Assembly: GCA_947172415.1 (NCBI GenBank)
Contig: OX359189.1
Span: 7,330,501-7,394,500 of the forward strand
Source: Chondrosia reniformis
Lineage: Eukaryota; Porifera; Demospongiae; Chondrillida; Chondrillidae
Reading direction: 5' to 3'
Length of the DNA: 64,000 nucleotides
Part shown: piece after piece, positions 48,681-60,648 of the stretch
How the letters are laid out: every line of letters begins with the position of its first letter
Position numbering within the stretch: position 1 is the first letter of the stretch
The notes under the pieces: model-generated
What the model was told of the DNA's origin: nothing
Database searches by the model: none
Seen by the model: only the letters and a program-made list of their open reading frames with translations
Made by a program: the position numbers and the translations under genes

Positions 48681-50704
48681 ATGTTTCGCTCTCAGATTTC
48701 ACTTATTGGAATTTTGCTGCTCATCAATGGAGCTCAATGTATGTTGCGATATTTGATGATAATGCCAACACAATTCACTATATATTAACTACTTTTCTTT
48801 AAAATGCAGAAAAACACTGTCATGTTGTGTGTATAACGTTAATCATTGCCGCAAACTATATCTTAGGTCGAACGAATAACCTCAATTGCCCAATTCTTTA
48901 AATTTCTTATCTATAGGTTATTTTGAAGTTAACATCTCAGATTTTCGCGTTAGCACTCAAAACAATACTCATATAACATTTTCATGGACACTACCACCAG
49001 GAACATCAAGCATCAGTTACTTTCGAATATACTACTTGGATTCCCTCAGTACATCTAGCAGTTACAGCAATTCTCATTATTTTAATGAACACTCGGATGG
49101 TCTCACAGCAATTAGCTCCTACGCTTATGTTTATACAGTGACGACTTCTTCATTTTCCTATTACTATGGAGAATATCTTATGTGGTTATATGTGTCTACA
49201 TCAATTGGTGTTCTTTACTCCAAGCAAATAACAGTTCAAAAAGGTATTAGGCAGCCCCTTATATTGTTTTCATTTGCCGATTCCGTTATCTCAAATTTTT
49301 GAAAATGGCGGCGTTCAGGAACCCTTTAATTTAGTTGACGAAGCTTTTCTATCGCTATTTATAAAGTTCAGTACACTTAAGCGTCCTTAATCGTTAAGAT
49401 TAAGACTATATATATATTAAAGCCCAACGTAACGGCCAAGTAGTTCGAGTGCGGGGGTGGCAGCCCACGAGTTTTTAAATTCGAAATACTTGTTTCTTTA
49501 TCTATGAATGTACTGAAAGCCCTTCTATATTTCTTATTAGAAAATGCTATTAATTTGGAACTGAAAGTGAAATTATCAGGTCATGGGGAAATCTGCACAA
49601 AGTTTTTGGTAAAGCCTTAATAATGTTTACATATATACGTATGCATAACAAGTAACATGTAATTTGCTATAATACGTATATATTACATACTTTGAAAGTC
49701 CATTAATTTACATATATATATAGGATGAATATTCTGCTAGTGAAATTCAAGCTCAACTTTATCGGATCTTTCGTCACAGATGTGGCTGCTCTTATGATTA
49801 CACAAATAGTATTTACTTTCAGTACAGTTACATTGACTGTCAGTCTGATGAGTTTGTGACCTTTAGAACAATGGTATATTCAAGAGATGCCAATGATGAT
49901 CCAAAGCTTCTAGTTCCAGTGCTAGAAAGATGGCTACAAAACAGTCATTCAAAGGCTACTATAAGGTTACAACATACTGATGTATTTTCCATAGAAGCTG
50001 GTCCCTGTGGACTAACCATACCTCATTTGTATGCTCCGTACTGTGGTGATTACACATTGACTGACGGTGATTCAGAAGCTGAAGCTATTACTGCAACATC
50101 CTCTTCAGCTAGTCAAGGAATTAACAGTGACACTAGTACTGCAGTCATTATAGCATCTGTGTTTGGAGCTGTCATAGCCGTTATGTTTATGATCACATTG
50201 GGAGCTCTGGGATACATCATTGGAAGGAAAAGGTTCTAAGAACATTAATTATGGTTAAAAAAGTCCTGTCTTATAACTTCCATTCATATTATTATTGGAT
50301 TGGTGAATGATACGATAAATTATATATATACGAATGGAAATTAATTTATGGTGCATAAAAACATATCACCTCTTATTTTTCATCACCTTTAATTTTCTAT
50401 TAAAACCTGGCTGTATTTTTCTAACTTCCCAGTCAAATATATATACAGAATTCGAAATATATAGATATATATATATAAGAAATATACTTTTTGTTATTAA
50501 TATATATATATATACTTCATTTGCAGGTACAGTGGCAATCCAACTGCAGTTGTGAAGAGACCAGCAGCTACCAACCAACGTGGTCCAGTAGCTCAATGTG
50601 ATGCACCACGTACATCAGCTCATCCACAACAGAGATCCAAGCAAGCTGGTGGAAATGAGTATTATCATGACACTGGTGAAATATACTCTGAAATGGACAT
50701 GTAA
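48681..50704 (+). CDS. Receptor D: FN3-type single-pass receptor with YxxM tail
   Basis: Exons 48681-48738, 48917-49243, 49541-49608, 49724-50232 and 50527-50704 join in frame to 379 residues. Same layout as receptor B: signal peptide, FN3-like domain, Cys-containing membrane-proximal ectodomain, TM helix, tail with YxxM (here EIYSEMDM instead of YTEM). The variable FN3 patch reads SSSYSNSHYFNEHSDG. Exon 3 has AINLE for the usual VYLE. The exon 4 donor is GTTCTA. Exon 1 codes the same signal peptide as receptor A. Intact, no stops. Confidence 0.87.
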
Positions 50705-52552
50705 AGATGTCTAGATCTCCTGATCAAGAATAATGCTACATATAGGCTCAAGTGTGTATACTTAATATGGTTATGAGTAATGTGTGTCTAAATAAACAAA
50801 TATTCTCCAATTAAAATTGTGTGATGTGTGAATCATTTAATTTATATGTACACATAAAGTTGTTTGACTTTTTTCTTTGTGTGGAGTGAAATTAATTATA
50901 CCGATCATTATTAAATGATGTTGCAACATTAAATTTAATTGTAAGAGTTATTAATTAAGACCAAATAAATTACAAGTTTTAGTTAAATTATATTCAATTG
51001 CAAAATACCAATGCACCTGTGACCTCAATATCATGTGTTATATATATAATCAAATAACTTGTAACAGTCACTGTGACTAATTATAATAAGCATCTCTAAT
51101 ATTATTATAGCAAACCAAGACAGTTATCACATGACAAGGCTAATCATGTATAGAAGTACTAATGGTACACTGAATTCAAATTCTGGCACCCAATGTTAGC
51201 CGTGTGAGGTAGGGATTTGTATACACATATGTATACACCTATGCATATATTAAAGTGATGCACTAATATACTTAATTAATTACTGTAACATTAAAGTTGT
51301 TGGATTATATTATTATATTATATTGAAAATGTTAACATCATTGGACTCTGGATTTACCCACTCATTCATGTCTCCTGAGGAGCACAATGAGAAATCCATT
51401 GTGCTCTTCAAAACACCATCTATTGATGCAAGACAGTGCCTTAATTAGCTTCGAATTCACATCTATATGAAATGAATATCCTCATGCAGTATTAGTCTTT
51501 ATATAGCTACTATATATATACGTACCACACCTTTACCATATCATCTGAAAACGTTAACCTTGCAGAAAGCATTTACTTATATACACAATGAGAACTTGTC
51601 ATTTTACAGTATATAGATCTAGAGAGATGGCTACAAAACAGTCATTCAAAGGCTACTATAAGGTTACAACATACTGATGTATTTTACATAGAAGTTGGTC
51701 CCTGTGGACTAACCATACCTCATTTGTATGCTCCGTACTGTGGTGATTACACATTGACTGATGGTGATACAGTATAATATGGCCATGGATTAGCTTGACA
51801 ATGTGTGGCTGTATATGTATATATCCACATCAAATTTAACTTATAGTCCTTATTCAAAGCTAATTGAAGTTATAAGTTATATAGGTGAGTGTGTTTATGG
51901 TTCATCTATTGGTGCAAAATTGAAAATGCCATTCTATACATTGTAAAATATGTTTATAGTAAAGCTAGAAACAATGTTTATCTTAAAATGAAAACTTAAC
52001 TGGCGAAGTGGAACTATATGCAAAGACTTTTTAGTATATAAGCAAATACAGTGTACAAATATATTATAAACATGCATGCACACCAATTATTTATTATACA
52101 TATATACAACTTGTACTGTATATATATATGTACTACACAGTGCAAGTTATATTACAAATTTATACACAAATGCAAGTGACTCCCAAGATAATCACACTGA
52201 GGTATATAATATAATACGGATGCAAATGACTCCCAAAATAATCACAATCAGGTATATTAAACGCTACAAGACTTTAGCCACACTGAAATTCTCAACTGCT
52301 GCATACAGAGTAGTAGTCTCTACAGATCATATAAGGTTAAACACATGGCATTCCAATTACCTTTTCACACCTTAGTATAGACTGAAGATGATCATCTGCA
52401 TGCCATTATCATGCAGCAAAATTCCAGTCTCATGCAGGGGGTCTCAGCCAATAATCACCACAGATTTGACTTGCCTCGAGTGTGAGCTAGGAGTACCGTT
52501 GGTTGCTTGCATGCATTCACATAAACAACAGGGTTAGAGACGATTTGGTAAC
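50705..52552. other. Array spacer after receptor D
   Basis: Receptor 3' flank (50705-51040), the empty site for the CACTA-like element (about 51040-51060), spacer shared with 22650-23560 and 33080-33410, a receptor fragment (51629-51776), then DNA shared with the region downstream of GPR89 (51777-52070). From 52080 to 52550 I see no homology to other parts of the window and no gene; TA-rich runs occur at 52097-52130. Confidence 0.55.
51629..51776 (+). pseudogene. Receptor exon 4 fragment
   Basis: Middle of exon 4 from GGCTACAAAACAGTCATTC to GGTGATACAG, joined to GTATAATATGGCCATGG-type sequence exactly as at 31118-31275. No splice sites or other exons. Confidence 0.85.
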
Positions 52553-52648
52553 TTAAGTAACTTAACCATACACTTCTGTGTTTGGGCGCATCTTTCCTAC
52601 TTCAGGTTAGTGCGCCCAAACACAGAAGTGTATGGTTAAGTTACTTAA
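52553..52648. repeat. Foldback element, perfect 38-bp arms
   Basis: Arms 52553-52590 and 52611-52648 with a 20-bp loop. A related, slightly imperfect copy is at 58947-59058. DNA to the right of this copy (52650-52790) is the reverse complement of DNA left of the other copy (58815-58940), so the two are in opposite orientation. Confidence 0.85.
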
Positions 52649-52802
52649 ATTTCAGTATATATGCAACTTCTGTATGATTAGCCTTATCATATGATCACTG
52701 TCTTGTTTCGATACCTTTTACAGATGTATTAGTGAACACTGCCATTCCTACTTCTAACATCATTTTTGTAAATGTTTTTTATTTACTTGTATATATAGAT
52801 CT

Positions 52803-53674
52803 AGAGAGATGGCTACAAAACAGTCATTCAAAGGCTATACTATAAGGTTACAACATACTGATGTATTTTTCGTTGAAGCTGGTCCCTGTGGACTAACCAT
52901 ACCTCATTTGTATGCTCCGTACTGTGGTGATTACACATTGACTGATGGTGATACAGAAGCTGAAGCTATTGCTGCAACATCCTCCACAGCTAGTTCAGGA
53001 ATTAACAGTGACACTAGTATTATTACTGCTGTCATTATATATAGCATCTGTGTTTAGAGCTGTCATAGCCGTTATGTTTATGATCACATTGGGAGCTCTG
53101 GGATACATCATTGGAAGGAAAAGGTGAAGATAATACGTACATGGTATATTAGTGGATTGTATTAAAATCTGACATATATATAATGTATGATCATGTACAT
53201 GATCATGAATATATTTAGACCATTGGTAGTATGTACATATACCTGTAAACTTTTAAATCTTCCCAATTAAGGATGATGCAATAATTAAAGGTCAAAACCA
53301 TTTAATGTCAGCAACCCCCATACTAATTTCATACATACTTTCATACCTTCTTGAAACCTGGCAGTTTCATACCCTCTGAAACCTGAGATTTGGTCCATAA
53401 GCTTCAGTCATGTGATATTCCCTAAAGGATCCCATTGGCTGCATTGATTGATCCCATGGAGGTCACATAATCAGCACTATATTACACACCTTCTAGGTAC
53501 ACTGGCAATCCAACTACAGTTGTGAAGAGGTCAGTAGCTACCAACCAACGTGGTCCAGTAGCTCAATATGATGCACCATGTACATCAGCTCATCCACAAC
53601 AGAGATCCAAGCGAGCTGGTGGAAATGAATACTATCATGACACTGGTGAAATATACACTGAAATGGACATGTAA
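52803..53674 (+). pseudogene. Receptor E pseudogene
   Basis: Second half of exon 4 (about 52803-53123) and the last exon (53497-53674). Lesions: inserted bases in the Ser/Thr stalk (AGTATTATTACTGC), inserted ATAT before AGCATCTGTG that shifts the frame, and a Gly to Arg change in the TM (TTTAGAGCT). The donor is GTGAAG as in C. Exons 1-3 are missing; the left edge starts at the same GATCTAGAGAGATGGC junction as in C. The tail exon remains open and ends EIYTEMDM. Confidence 0.87.
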
Positions 53675-53684
53675 AGGTGTCTCT

Positions 53685-55049
53685 TTGGATGGAGTAGGGA
53701 CTGTCTGAATGGATGGTGGGAGTTTGTGAGATACGGTGTACCTGGGCTGGTGATGATTTGCTTTGAGTGGTGGAGCTTTGAAATTGGTTATTTAATAACT
53801 GGTATATCAGAAAATGGCAAATTACAACAGGATGTTCATGCTATATTGATAACCTTGCTGACAATATTATTTATGATTCCATTTTCAATTGGCATAGCTG
53901 TGAACATTAGAGTGGGGAATGAACTCGGAGCTGGTAAGAATGATTTATCATTCAGTCTTGTTTGTCCCATTGAAAAATATTGGACTAGTTAGTACTGGAC
54001 TACTAGTAATAGAAAAATGCATTGACCTTCATGAATTATATGTAATTTAATAGCTAGTTGCACGCATATAGAGCAGATGTATATGTTAGTGATTCTCATG
54101 CAGTACTGCCAAAACAACAGTCTCGGTTGGGCCAAAAATGGCTGTCCAATTCAAAGCATACTTATTGTGACACCTTGAAAATTATTAAATGCCATCAAGT
54201 TGAATTGTGGATTATCATCATTTTGAGACAACACATTGACCTGTCAACTTTCACATGCTCATAGTCAGCAAACATTGATATCAAACATGTGTTAAACAGT
54301 GTTTGTCTCTTCTGACAGGTAACCCACGAGGGGCAAGATTGTCATTTCTGGTTGGCTGCATATTCATTGGGGTCTGGATCACTGTAGTGCAGACATTGTT
54401 ATATACTCCCTGAGGGAATACATTCCGAGGCTGTACACAAATGAACCATGTGTTTTAGAACACATTGGGAAGGTAGCCATTTTCTTGGCTGGCCCTAGTA
54501 TGCTATTTGACCATATTCAAGGACTCTTAGCTGGAGCTATCAAGGGCCTGGGAAAGCAACTGTATGCAGCTATAGTTAATTGTGTATGCTATTTTATTGT
54601 TGGCATACCTCTAGGTTCTGTGTTAGCCATTCCAGAAGAAATGGGTGCTGTTGGGTATTGGATAGGCCTTTGTGTGGCTGTTTCATCTCAGGTAATTTGA
54701 TAGTTATATGTAGCAACTGGAAGAAAGAATCTGATAAAGCTTGTAGAACCACTGGAGTTGGAATTATTTTAGAAGATTCTGTTAAGCCACAGAATGACAT
54801 AGAAATGATAAATAGGCAAACAGAAGCCTCTGAGGAGCATAGAAACCCTAAGCTTCAGAGTGATTTTACTTCAACAACAACAAACTGTGTAGATTCAAGT
54901 GTATAAGTTCTTCCACCAAATGAAGAAGGTTATTTAGAGGATGATAATTTACTAGTTCCAAAATCACAAAATATTGAAACAGAGGAAAGTGAAGTTTTTA
55001 TAAAATAAAATGCCGATGTGAAAACCAGTAATGCAGATAATGAAGTTGC
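53685..55049 (+). pseudogene. MATE-5, truncated and frameshifted
   Basis: Starts abruptly at TTTGGATGGAGTAGGG, 10 bp after the stop codon of receptor E, so only the last third of exon 1 remains (to 53933). Exon 2 (54319 onward) has a 2-bp insertion (TTGTTATATACTCC), a deletion around TCATCTCAGGTAATTTG, and in-frame stops (GTGTATAAG; AAAATAAAATG). TM7 retains CFEWWSFEIG. The right edge, near 55049, is fused to the last bases of the LDAH coding region (AATTTACAAAATTTCTAATG), losing the 13th helix. Confidence 0.9.
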
Positions 55050-55111
55050 CAATTTACAAAATTTCTAATGAGTAATAGTATTAAGTTTCTAATGAATAAT
55101 CACTAATGACA

Positions 55112-55189
55112 TGATAAATGTAATGTGTTATAATTAAATTATACATGCATAATTTAATTATAACACATTACATTACATTACATTTATCA
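55112..55189. repeat. Inverted repeat, about 31-bp arms
   Basis: Left arm 55112-55142 pairs with a right arm ending at 55189 that carries an extra ACATTACATT-type expansion. Probably a small foldback insertion. Confidence 0.7.
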
Positions 55190-55680
55190 CAGAGAGTCAT
55201 GCTACATAACTAAATGCATGACTAGGAGTGTCTACCTTCACTGGACTGTACTACTGGACTATGTAATAATTGTTTGTAGCATGTGCCTACCATGAATGTT
55301 CGATGTTTATCACATGCAAGAGCACATATACTTGTGACAATGTTAACATTTTGATCACTGATTCCTCCCCCTAAAACTATTAAATTTAGTGCACACTTAT
55401 CACATTTCATATATAGATACGTACATTTATTCACTTACTGATAGTTTCTTTATTAAATTGTCTGTTGTATATAGTAGCTATTGACAATGATATTCTAAAT
55501 GTTTATTATTGTACTGTCTTTTTGTACTGTGTTGTTTTACTAGTAACCATGGCATAGCTTGCAATTGCCTTTGATCTCTGCAACTGCCACACAGTGTAAG
55601 CAGTACCCATTACTTTCCGGTTTGTATTGAACAACTGGATCAGCAAAGTACCCTAGCTCAGTACCCTATTTAGCACGTCA

Positions 55681-56035
55681 TTCGATGACGTCACAGCATT
55701 AAGTAGATGGCGGCTAGAAGCCTTTGCTATATAGCTAAGACTCAGAGGATGCTAGTCTACACACCTCTATAGGGTTAGGCAATGGCTGTAGATACTGCCA
55801 TTTGGCCTCTGTTTAATGCAAACGTTCCAGTAGCTACAGGGACAGCCTTGTCTATCGACGGGTAGCTACACGGGAGAGAGTAAAACGATATCGATCCGTT
55901 CAGCACGTTCTTTTCTGCAAAACAAGATGGCGGACTAATGATTATGACGTCATAATTACGCTTTTGCGTAAATTACGGAGCTATAAAGATCGCCGGGAGA
56001 TCATTTTGAAGTCATTGCTGCGTCATTGAAAAGAA
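55681..56035 (+). promoter_or_regulatory. Receptor F promoter with doubled CRE/YY1-like sites
   Basis: The conserved pair is present (AAGATGGCGG 55924-55933; TGACGTCA 55945-55952). In addition, an insert not seen before A, B or D carries a second TGACGTCA (55686-55693) and AGATGGCGG (55705-55713), in reversed order. Confidence 0.6.
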
Positions 56036-58050
56036 ATGCTTCGCTCTCAGATTTCACTTTTTGGAATCTTGCTGCTCATCAATGGAGCTCAATGTATGTT
56101 GCGATATTTGATGATAATGCCAACCCAATTGCAACCCAGTATTTCAAAATGCAGAAAAACACTAATCATGTGGTGTATAAAATTAACGTTAACCATTGCC
56201 TCAAAATATATCTTAGGTCGAACGAATAACCTCAATTGCCCAATTCTTTAAATTTCTTATATATAGGTTATTTTGAAGTTAACATCTCAGATTTTCGAGT
56301 TAGCACTCAAAACAATACTCATATAACATTTTCATGGACACTACCACCAGGAATATCAAGCATCAGTTACTTTGAAATATACTACTTGGATTCCATCAGT
56401 ACATCTAACAGTTATAACCGTTATCTTACTTTCTATCCATCATCAGATGGCCTCACAGCAATTAGCTCCCAAGCTTATGTTTATACAGTGACGACTTCTT
56501 CATTTTACTATTACTATGGAGAATATCTTATGTGGTTATATGTGTCTACATATAGTGGTGTTCTTTACTCCAAGCAAATAACAGTTCAAAAAGGTAAATC
56601 TGTATTTAGGCAGCCCCTTATATTGTTTTCATTTGCCGATTCTGTTATAAAATGGCGGCGTTCAGGAAGCCTTTAATTTAGTTGACGAAGCTTTTCTATC
56701 GTTATTTATAAAGTTCAGGACACTTAAGCGTCCTTAATCGTTAAGATTAAGACTATATATATTAAAGCCCAACGAAACGGCCAAGTAGTTCGAGTGCGGG
56801 GATGGTAGCCCTACGAATTTTTAAATTCGAAATACTTGTTTCTTTATCTATGAATGTACTGAAAGCCCTTCTATATTTCTTATTATAAAATGCTGTTTAT
56901 TTGGAACTGAAAGTGAAATTATCTGCAGGTCATGGGGAAATCTGCACAAAGTTTTTGGTAAAGCCTTAATAATGTTTACATACGTATGCATAACAAGTAA
57001 CTGTAATTTGCTATAATACGTATATATTACATACTTTGAAAGTCCATTAATTTACATATATATAGGATGAATATTCTGCTAGTGAAATTCAAGCTCAACT
57101 TTATCGGACCTTTCGTCACAGATGTGGCTGCTCTTATGATTACACAGCTAGTGTTAACTTTCAGTACAGTTACACTGACTGTCAGGCTGATGAGTTTGTG
57201 ACCTTCAGAACAAGAGTATATTCAAGAGATGCCAATGATGATCCAAAGCTTGTAGTTCCAGTGCTAGAGAGATGGCTACAGAATAGTCATTCAAAGGCTA
57301 CTATAAGGTTACAACAAAAAAATGTCTTTTCCATTGAAGCTGGTCCCTGTGGACTAACCATACCTCATTTGTATGCTCCATACTGTGGAGATTACACATT
57401 GACTGATGGTGATTCAGATACTGAAGCTATTGCTGCAACATCCTCCACAGCTAGTCCAGGAATTAACAGTGACACTAGTACTGCTGTCATTATAGCATCT
57501 ATTTTTGGAGCTGTCATAGCTGTTATGTTTGTGATCACATTGGGAGCTCTGGGATACATCATTGGAAGGAAAAGGTTCTAAGAACATTAATTTATAGTTA
57601 ATTATATAGAGTCCTGAATGATTGAATCTTATAACTTCCATTCATAGTTATTATATTTTAGATTGGTGAATGATAATTACAAATGGAAATTCATTCACGG
57701 TTCATAAAAACATCATTACATATTTTCCATCACATTTTCTATTAAAACCTGGCTGTATATATAACTTTAAATTTGAATTCCCGTTCAAATATTCAATAAA
57801 AAATGTGTTGCAGAATTTGAATTGAATTCAAAATTATTGAATTAGATAAAAAATATACATTTGCAGGTATACTGGCAATCCAGCTGGCCTTGTGAAGAGG
57901 CCAGTAGCTACCAACCAATTGCAACGTGGTCCAGTAGCTCAATGTGATGCACAACGTACATCAGCTCATCCACAACAGAGATCCAAGCAAGCTGGTGGAA
58001 ATGAATACTATCATGACACTGGTGAAATATACACTGAAATGGACATGTAA
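56036..58050 (+). CDS. Receptor F: FN3-type receptor, altered exon 3 splice site
   Basis: Exons 56036-56093, 56267-56593, exon 3 (see below)-56957, 57066-57574 and 57867-58050. The acceptor before exon 3 has changed from TTATTAG to TTATTAT. A new CTGCAG within the exon (56923-56928) would restore splicing in the same phase, dropping 14 codons and giving 368 residues; otherwise the gene is broken. With the ancestral boundary it would be 382 residues. Signal peptide starts MLRSQ. FN3 patch reads SNSYNRYLTFYPSSDG, the most divergent of the four; near the membrane QQKNVFS replaces QHTDVFS. TM and YTEM tail intact, tail with an extra LQ. Donor GTTCTA. Confidence 0.75.
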
Positions 58051-58548
58051 AGGTGTCTCCTGATCAGGAATTATTAATGCTAGGCTCAAGTGTGTAAGCA
58101 ATTATAATAATACAGTTATGAGTGGTGTGTGTCTAATAGATTAAATAAACTGTGTGAACCATTTAATTTAAAAGTACACATAAAGTTGTTTAACTTTTTT
58201 CTTTGCGTGGAGTGAAATTAATTAAATGGATCATTATAAAATGATGTTGCAACATTAAATTTAATTGACCAAAATTAGAAGTTTAGTTAAATTATATTCA
58301 ATTGTAAAATGCATTATTGGTAAAATTACAAAGTGTGCATGTGCAACTTTAATTAAATATACCTGTGACCTCAATATCATGTATTATAAGTATTAGTTAT
58401 ACCACAGCACTGAGGTGTATATGGGTTTTATATATATGTACGAGTCAGGAGGGCAAGTATGTATATAAACCCATATATACCGAAACGCCGTGGTATGAGT
58501 GATATATACTCCGTCGCTTCTTATCGTTATTTTGGCGGGACTTTCAGG

Positions 58549-58698
58549 ATGGCTCATCTAGTGTCTGGTTGGTTTTGCTTAAACGCTGACGACTTCAGAG
58601 AATGCTCTTGCCCTGACTACTCCAACTGTCCTAAATGTAAGGAGAATTGTCCGCCCCCCAAGAAGAAACATCTTAATTTACCATGGGCAGGGATATAA
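58549..58698 (+). CDS. Small Cys-rich ORF, 49 aa, copy 2
   Basis: Same ORF as at 30832-30981: cluster ECSCPDYSNCPKCKENC, then PPPKKKHLNLPWAGI. An extended frame starts upstream at 58459, but conservation between the copies begins to matter from 58549. Again the stop codon overlaps the left arm of the 22-bp hairpin (58692-58749). Unknown function. Confidence 0.4.
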   Translation: MAHLVSGWFCLNADDFRECSCPDYSNCPKCKENCPPPKKKHLNLPWAGI

Positions 58699-58749
58699 CA
58701 GGATTTAAGAAGCCGATGCAGTATATAGCTTCTTAAATCCTGTTATATC
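58692..58749. repeat. Perfect hairpin at end of the 49-aa ORF, copy 2
   Basis: 22-bp arms 58692-58713 and 58728-58749, identical to the pair at 30975-31032. Confidence 0.85.
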
Positions 58750-58946
58750 ATGGTTACGAATTTAAACACAGGCGGTTGCCCTGGCAACGGAGTATATAGT
58801 AAATAAAAAGCATTTACAAAAATAATGTTAGAAAAGTTAAGAATGACAGTGTTCACTAATACATCTACAAAAAGTATTGAAACAAGACACTGATTATATG
58901 ATATCGATGAGGCTAATCATACAGAATTCGAAGTTGTATATATATA

Positions 58947-59058
58947 CTGAAATTTAAGTAACTTAACCATATACACTTGTGTGTTTGGGCGCACCAAGCT
59001 GAAGTAGGAATGATGCGCCCAAACACAGAAGTGTATGGTTAAGTTACTTAAATTTCAG
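58947..59058. repeat. Foldback element, copy 2
   Basis: Arms of about 45 bp, with a few mismatches (ATATACACTTGTG versus CACAGAAGTGTAT), around a loop. Same family as 52553-52648. Confidence 0.8.
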
Positions 59059-60343
59059 TATATATGCAACTTCTAATAGAAATCCAGAATCCAATGACAA
59101 TGTTAATTATTCAATTGCAAGCATTTATATATAGATTGAAGTTATCAATGTATGTTATTGTATACCTCATGATAAATTTTATAAAGTATTTGTAAAGTAC
59201 ATGTTTTGTCCTCATTAGTACTTTCCAGTGCTAGATTGTCTTTCATCTTGCTCACTATGTATTACGGGTCTACTGGTCAATGTAAAGAAGACACATAAGG
59301 TGATAAGTTGATCTTGAAGTCCCCTATATATTTTTCCATATTGAAAATGTTATGACAAATATATATATGTATAGGAAAAAGTAAAAACAGAATGTAAACT
59401 GGTATTATTCACAGTGCAGTGTACAAAAGTGAAGGTGGAAAAAAGTGATTCAATTAAAATAATATAATATATAGCATAATCAGCTTTATGTAATTACGTA
59501 AGTGAGGCTGTACTTGTAACATATTTGCTCAAACCATGCAAAGATTCAAACTGGGCCTCACTCCTAGATCACATGTGAGTCACATGACAGAGGTGTGCCT
59601 TAATTAGCTTCGAATTTACATCTATATGAAATGAATATCCTCAGTATTAGTCCTTATATAGCTATGGCTTCTATATACCACACCTTTACCATATCATCTG
59701 AAAACCTTGTATAATAGAAAGCATTTTACTTATACGGATGCAGTATATAGATCTAGAGTGATGGCTACAGAATAGTCATTCAAAAGCTATACTATAAGGT
59801 TACAACATACTGATGTATTTTCATAGAAGTTGGTCCCTGTGAACTAACCATATCTCATTTGTATGCTCCGTACTGTACGTGGTGATTACACATTGACTGA
59901 TGGTGATACGGTATATATATGGCCATGGATTATCCTTGTGTGGCTGTATATATATATCCACATCAAATTTAACTTACAGTCCTTATTCAAAGCTAATTGA
60001 AGTTAAGTTATATAGGTGAGAGTGTTTATGGTTCAAAGTACCATCTATTGATGCAAAATTGAAAATGCCATTCTATACATTGTGAAATATGTTATATAAA
60101 GCTAGAAACAATGTTTATCTTAAAATGAAAACTGAAATTGCAAAGCGGAACAATAATATGCAAAGACTTTTTATTACATAAGCAAATACAGTGTACAAAT
60201 ATAAACATGCACACCAATTATTTATTATATATATTGTGCACTTGTATGTATATGTACATGTAGAAAGCATATACATATGCCTGTACAGTTACAAGCTATA
60301 TATATATATAGCTAGTTATTTATGATAATCATGTTTCCATCAA
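59059..60343. other. Array spacer with LDAH and receptor scraps
   Basis: Contains a short LDAH exon 2 scrap at about 59537-59606 (AAAGATTCAAACTGGGCCTC) in the same context as at 23410, then a receptor exon 4 fragment (59760-59915), then DNA shared with 31290-31715. No intact gene. Confidence 0.6.
59760..59915 (+). pseudogene. Receptor exon 4 fragment
   Basis: Middle of exon 4 with a one-base loss (TTTTCATAG) and an inserted ACGT (CTGTACGTGGTG). Third copy of the fragment at 31118 and 51629. Confidence 0.85.
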
Positions 60344-60566
60344 AGGATCAAATCTCAGGTTTCGGAAGGCATGAAACCTAATTGAAACTCTTTGAACAGC
60401 CAGGTTTCAAAAGGTAGTAAAGTATGTATAAACTAGCAAAGGGGACTGTTAAAAACATGAAACCCGTGAAATTAATCTAATTAATGCAACTTGAGCACCC
60501 TTTGAAACCTGGCTGTTCAAGAAGTTTCAAATAGGTTTCATGCCATATGAAACCTGAGATTTGATC
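60344..60566. mobile_element. Foldback/MITE element with long inverted repeats
   Basis: Ends GGATCAAATCTCAGGTTTC and its complement, with further complementary stretches (CATGAAACCTA, GAACAGCCAGGTTTCAAA) making about 75-bp imperfect arms. The paralogous block at 31715-31730 lacks it (TGTTTCCATCCATTATCTG). Half-copies of the same repeat lie in the introns of the receptor remnants at 23640, 33955 and 53350. Confidence 0.8.
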
Positions 60567-60648
60567 CCGTGCATTATCTGTATCAATGAACAAATATTAC
60601 ACAAACAGAAGGTACATATATACGTATATGTGAAAAACGTGAAAATAA

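Noticed and set aside
52076..52375. 99-aa frame after receptor D
   Set aside because: Begins in a TA-rich run, lacks any recognisable feature and is not repeated in paralogous units.
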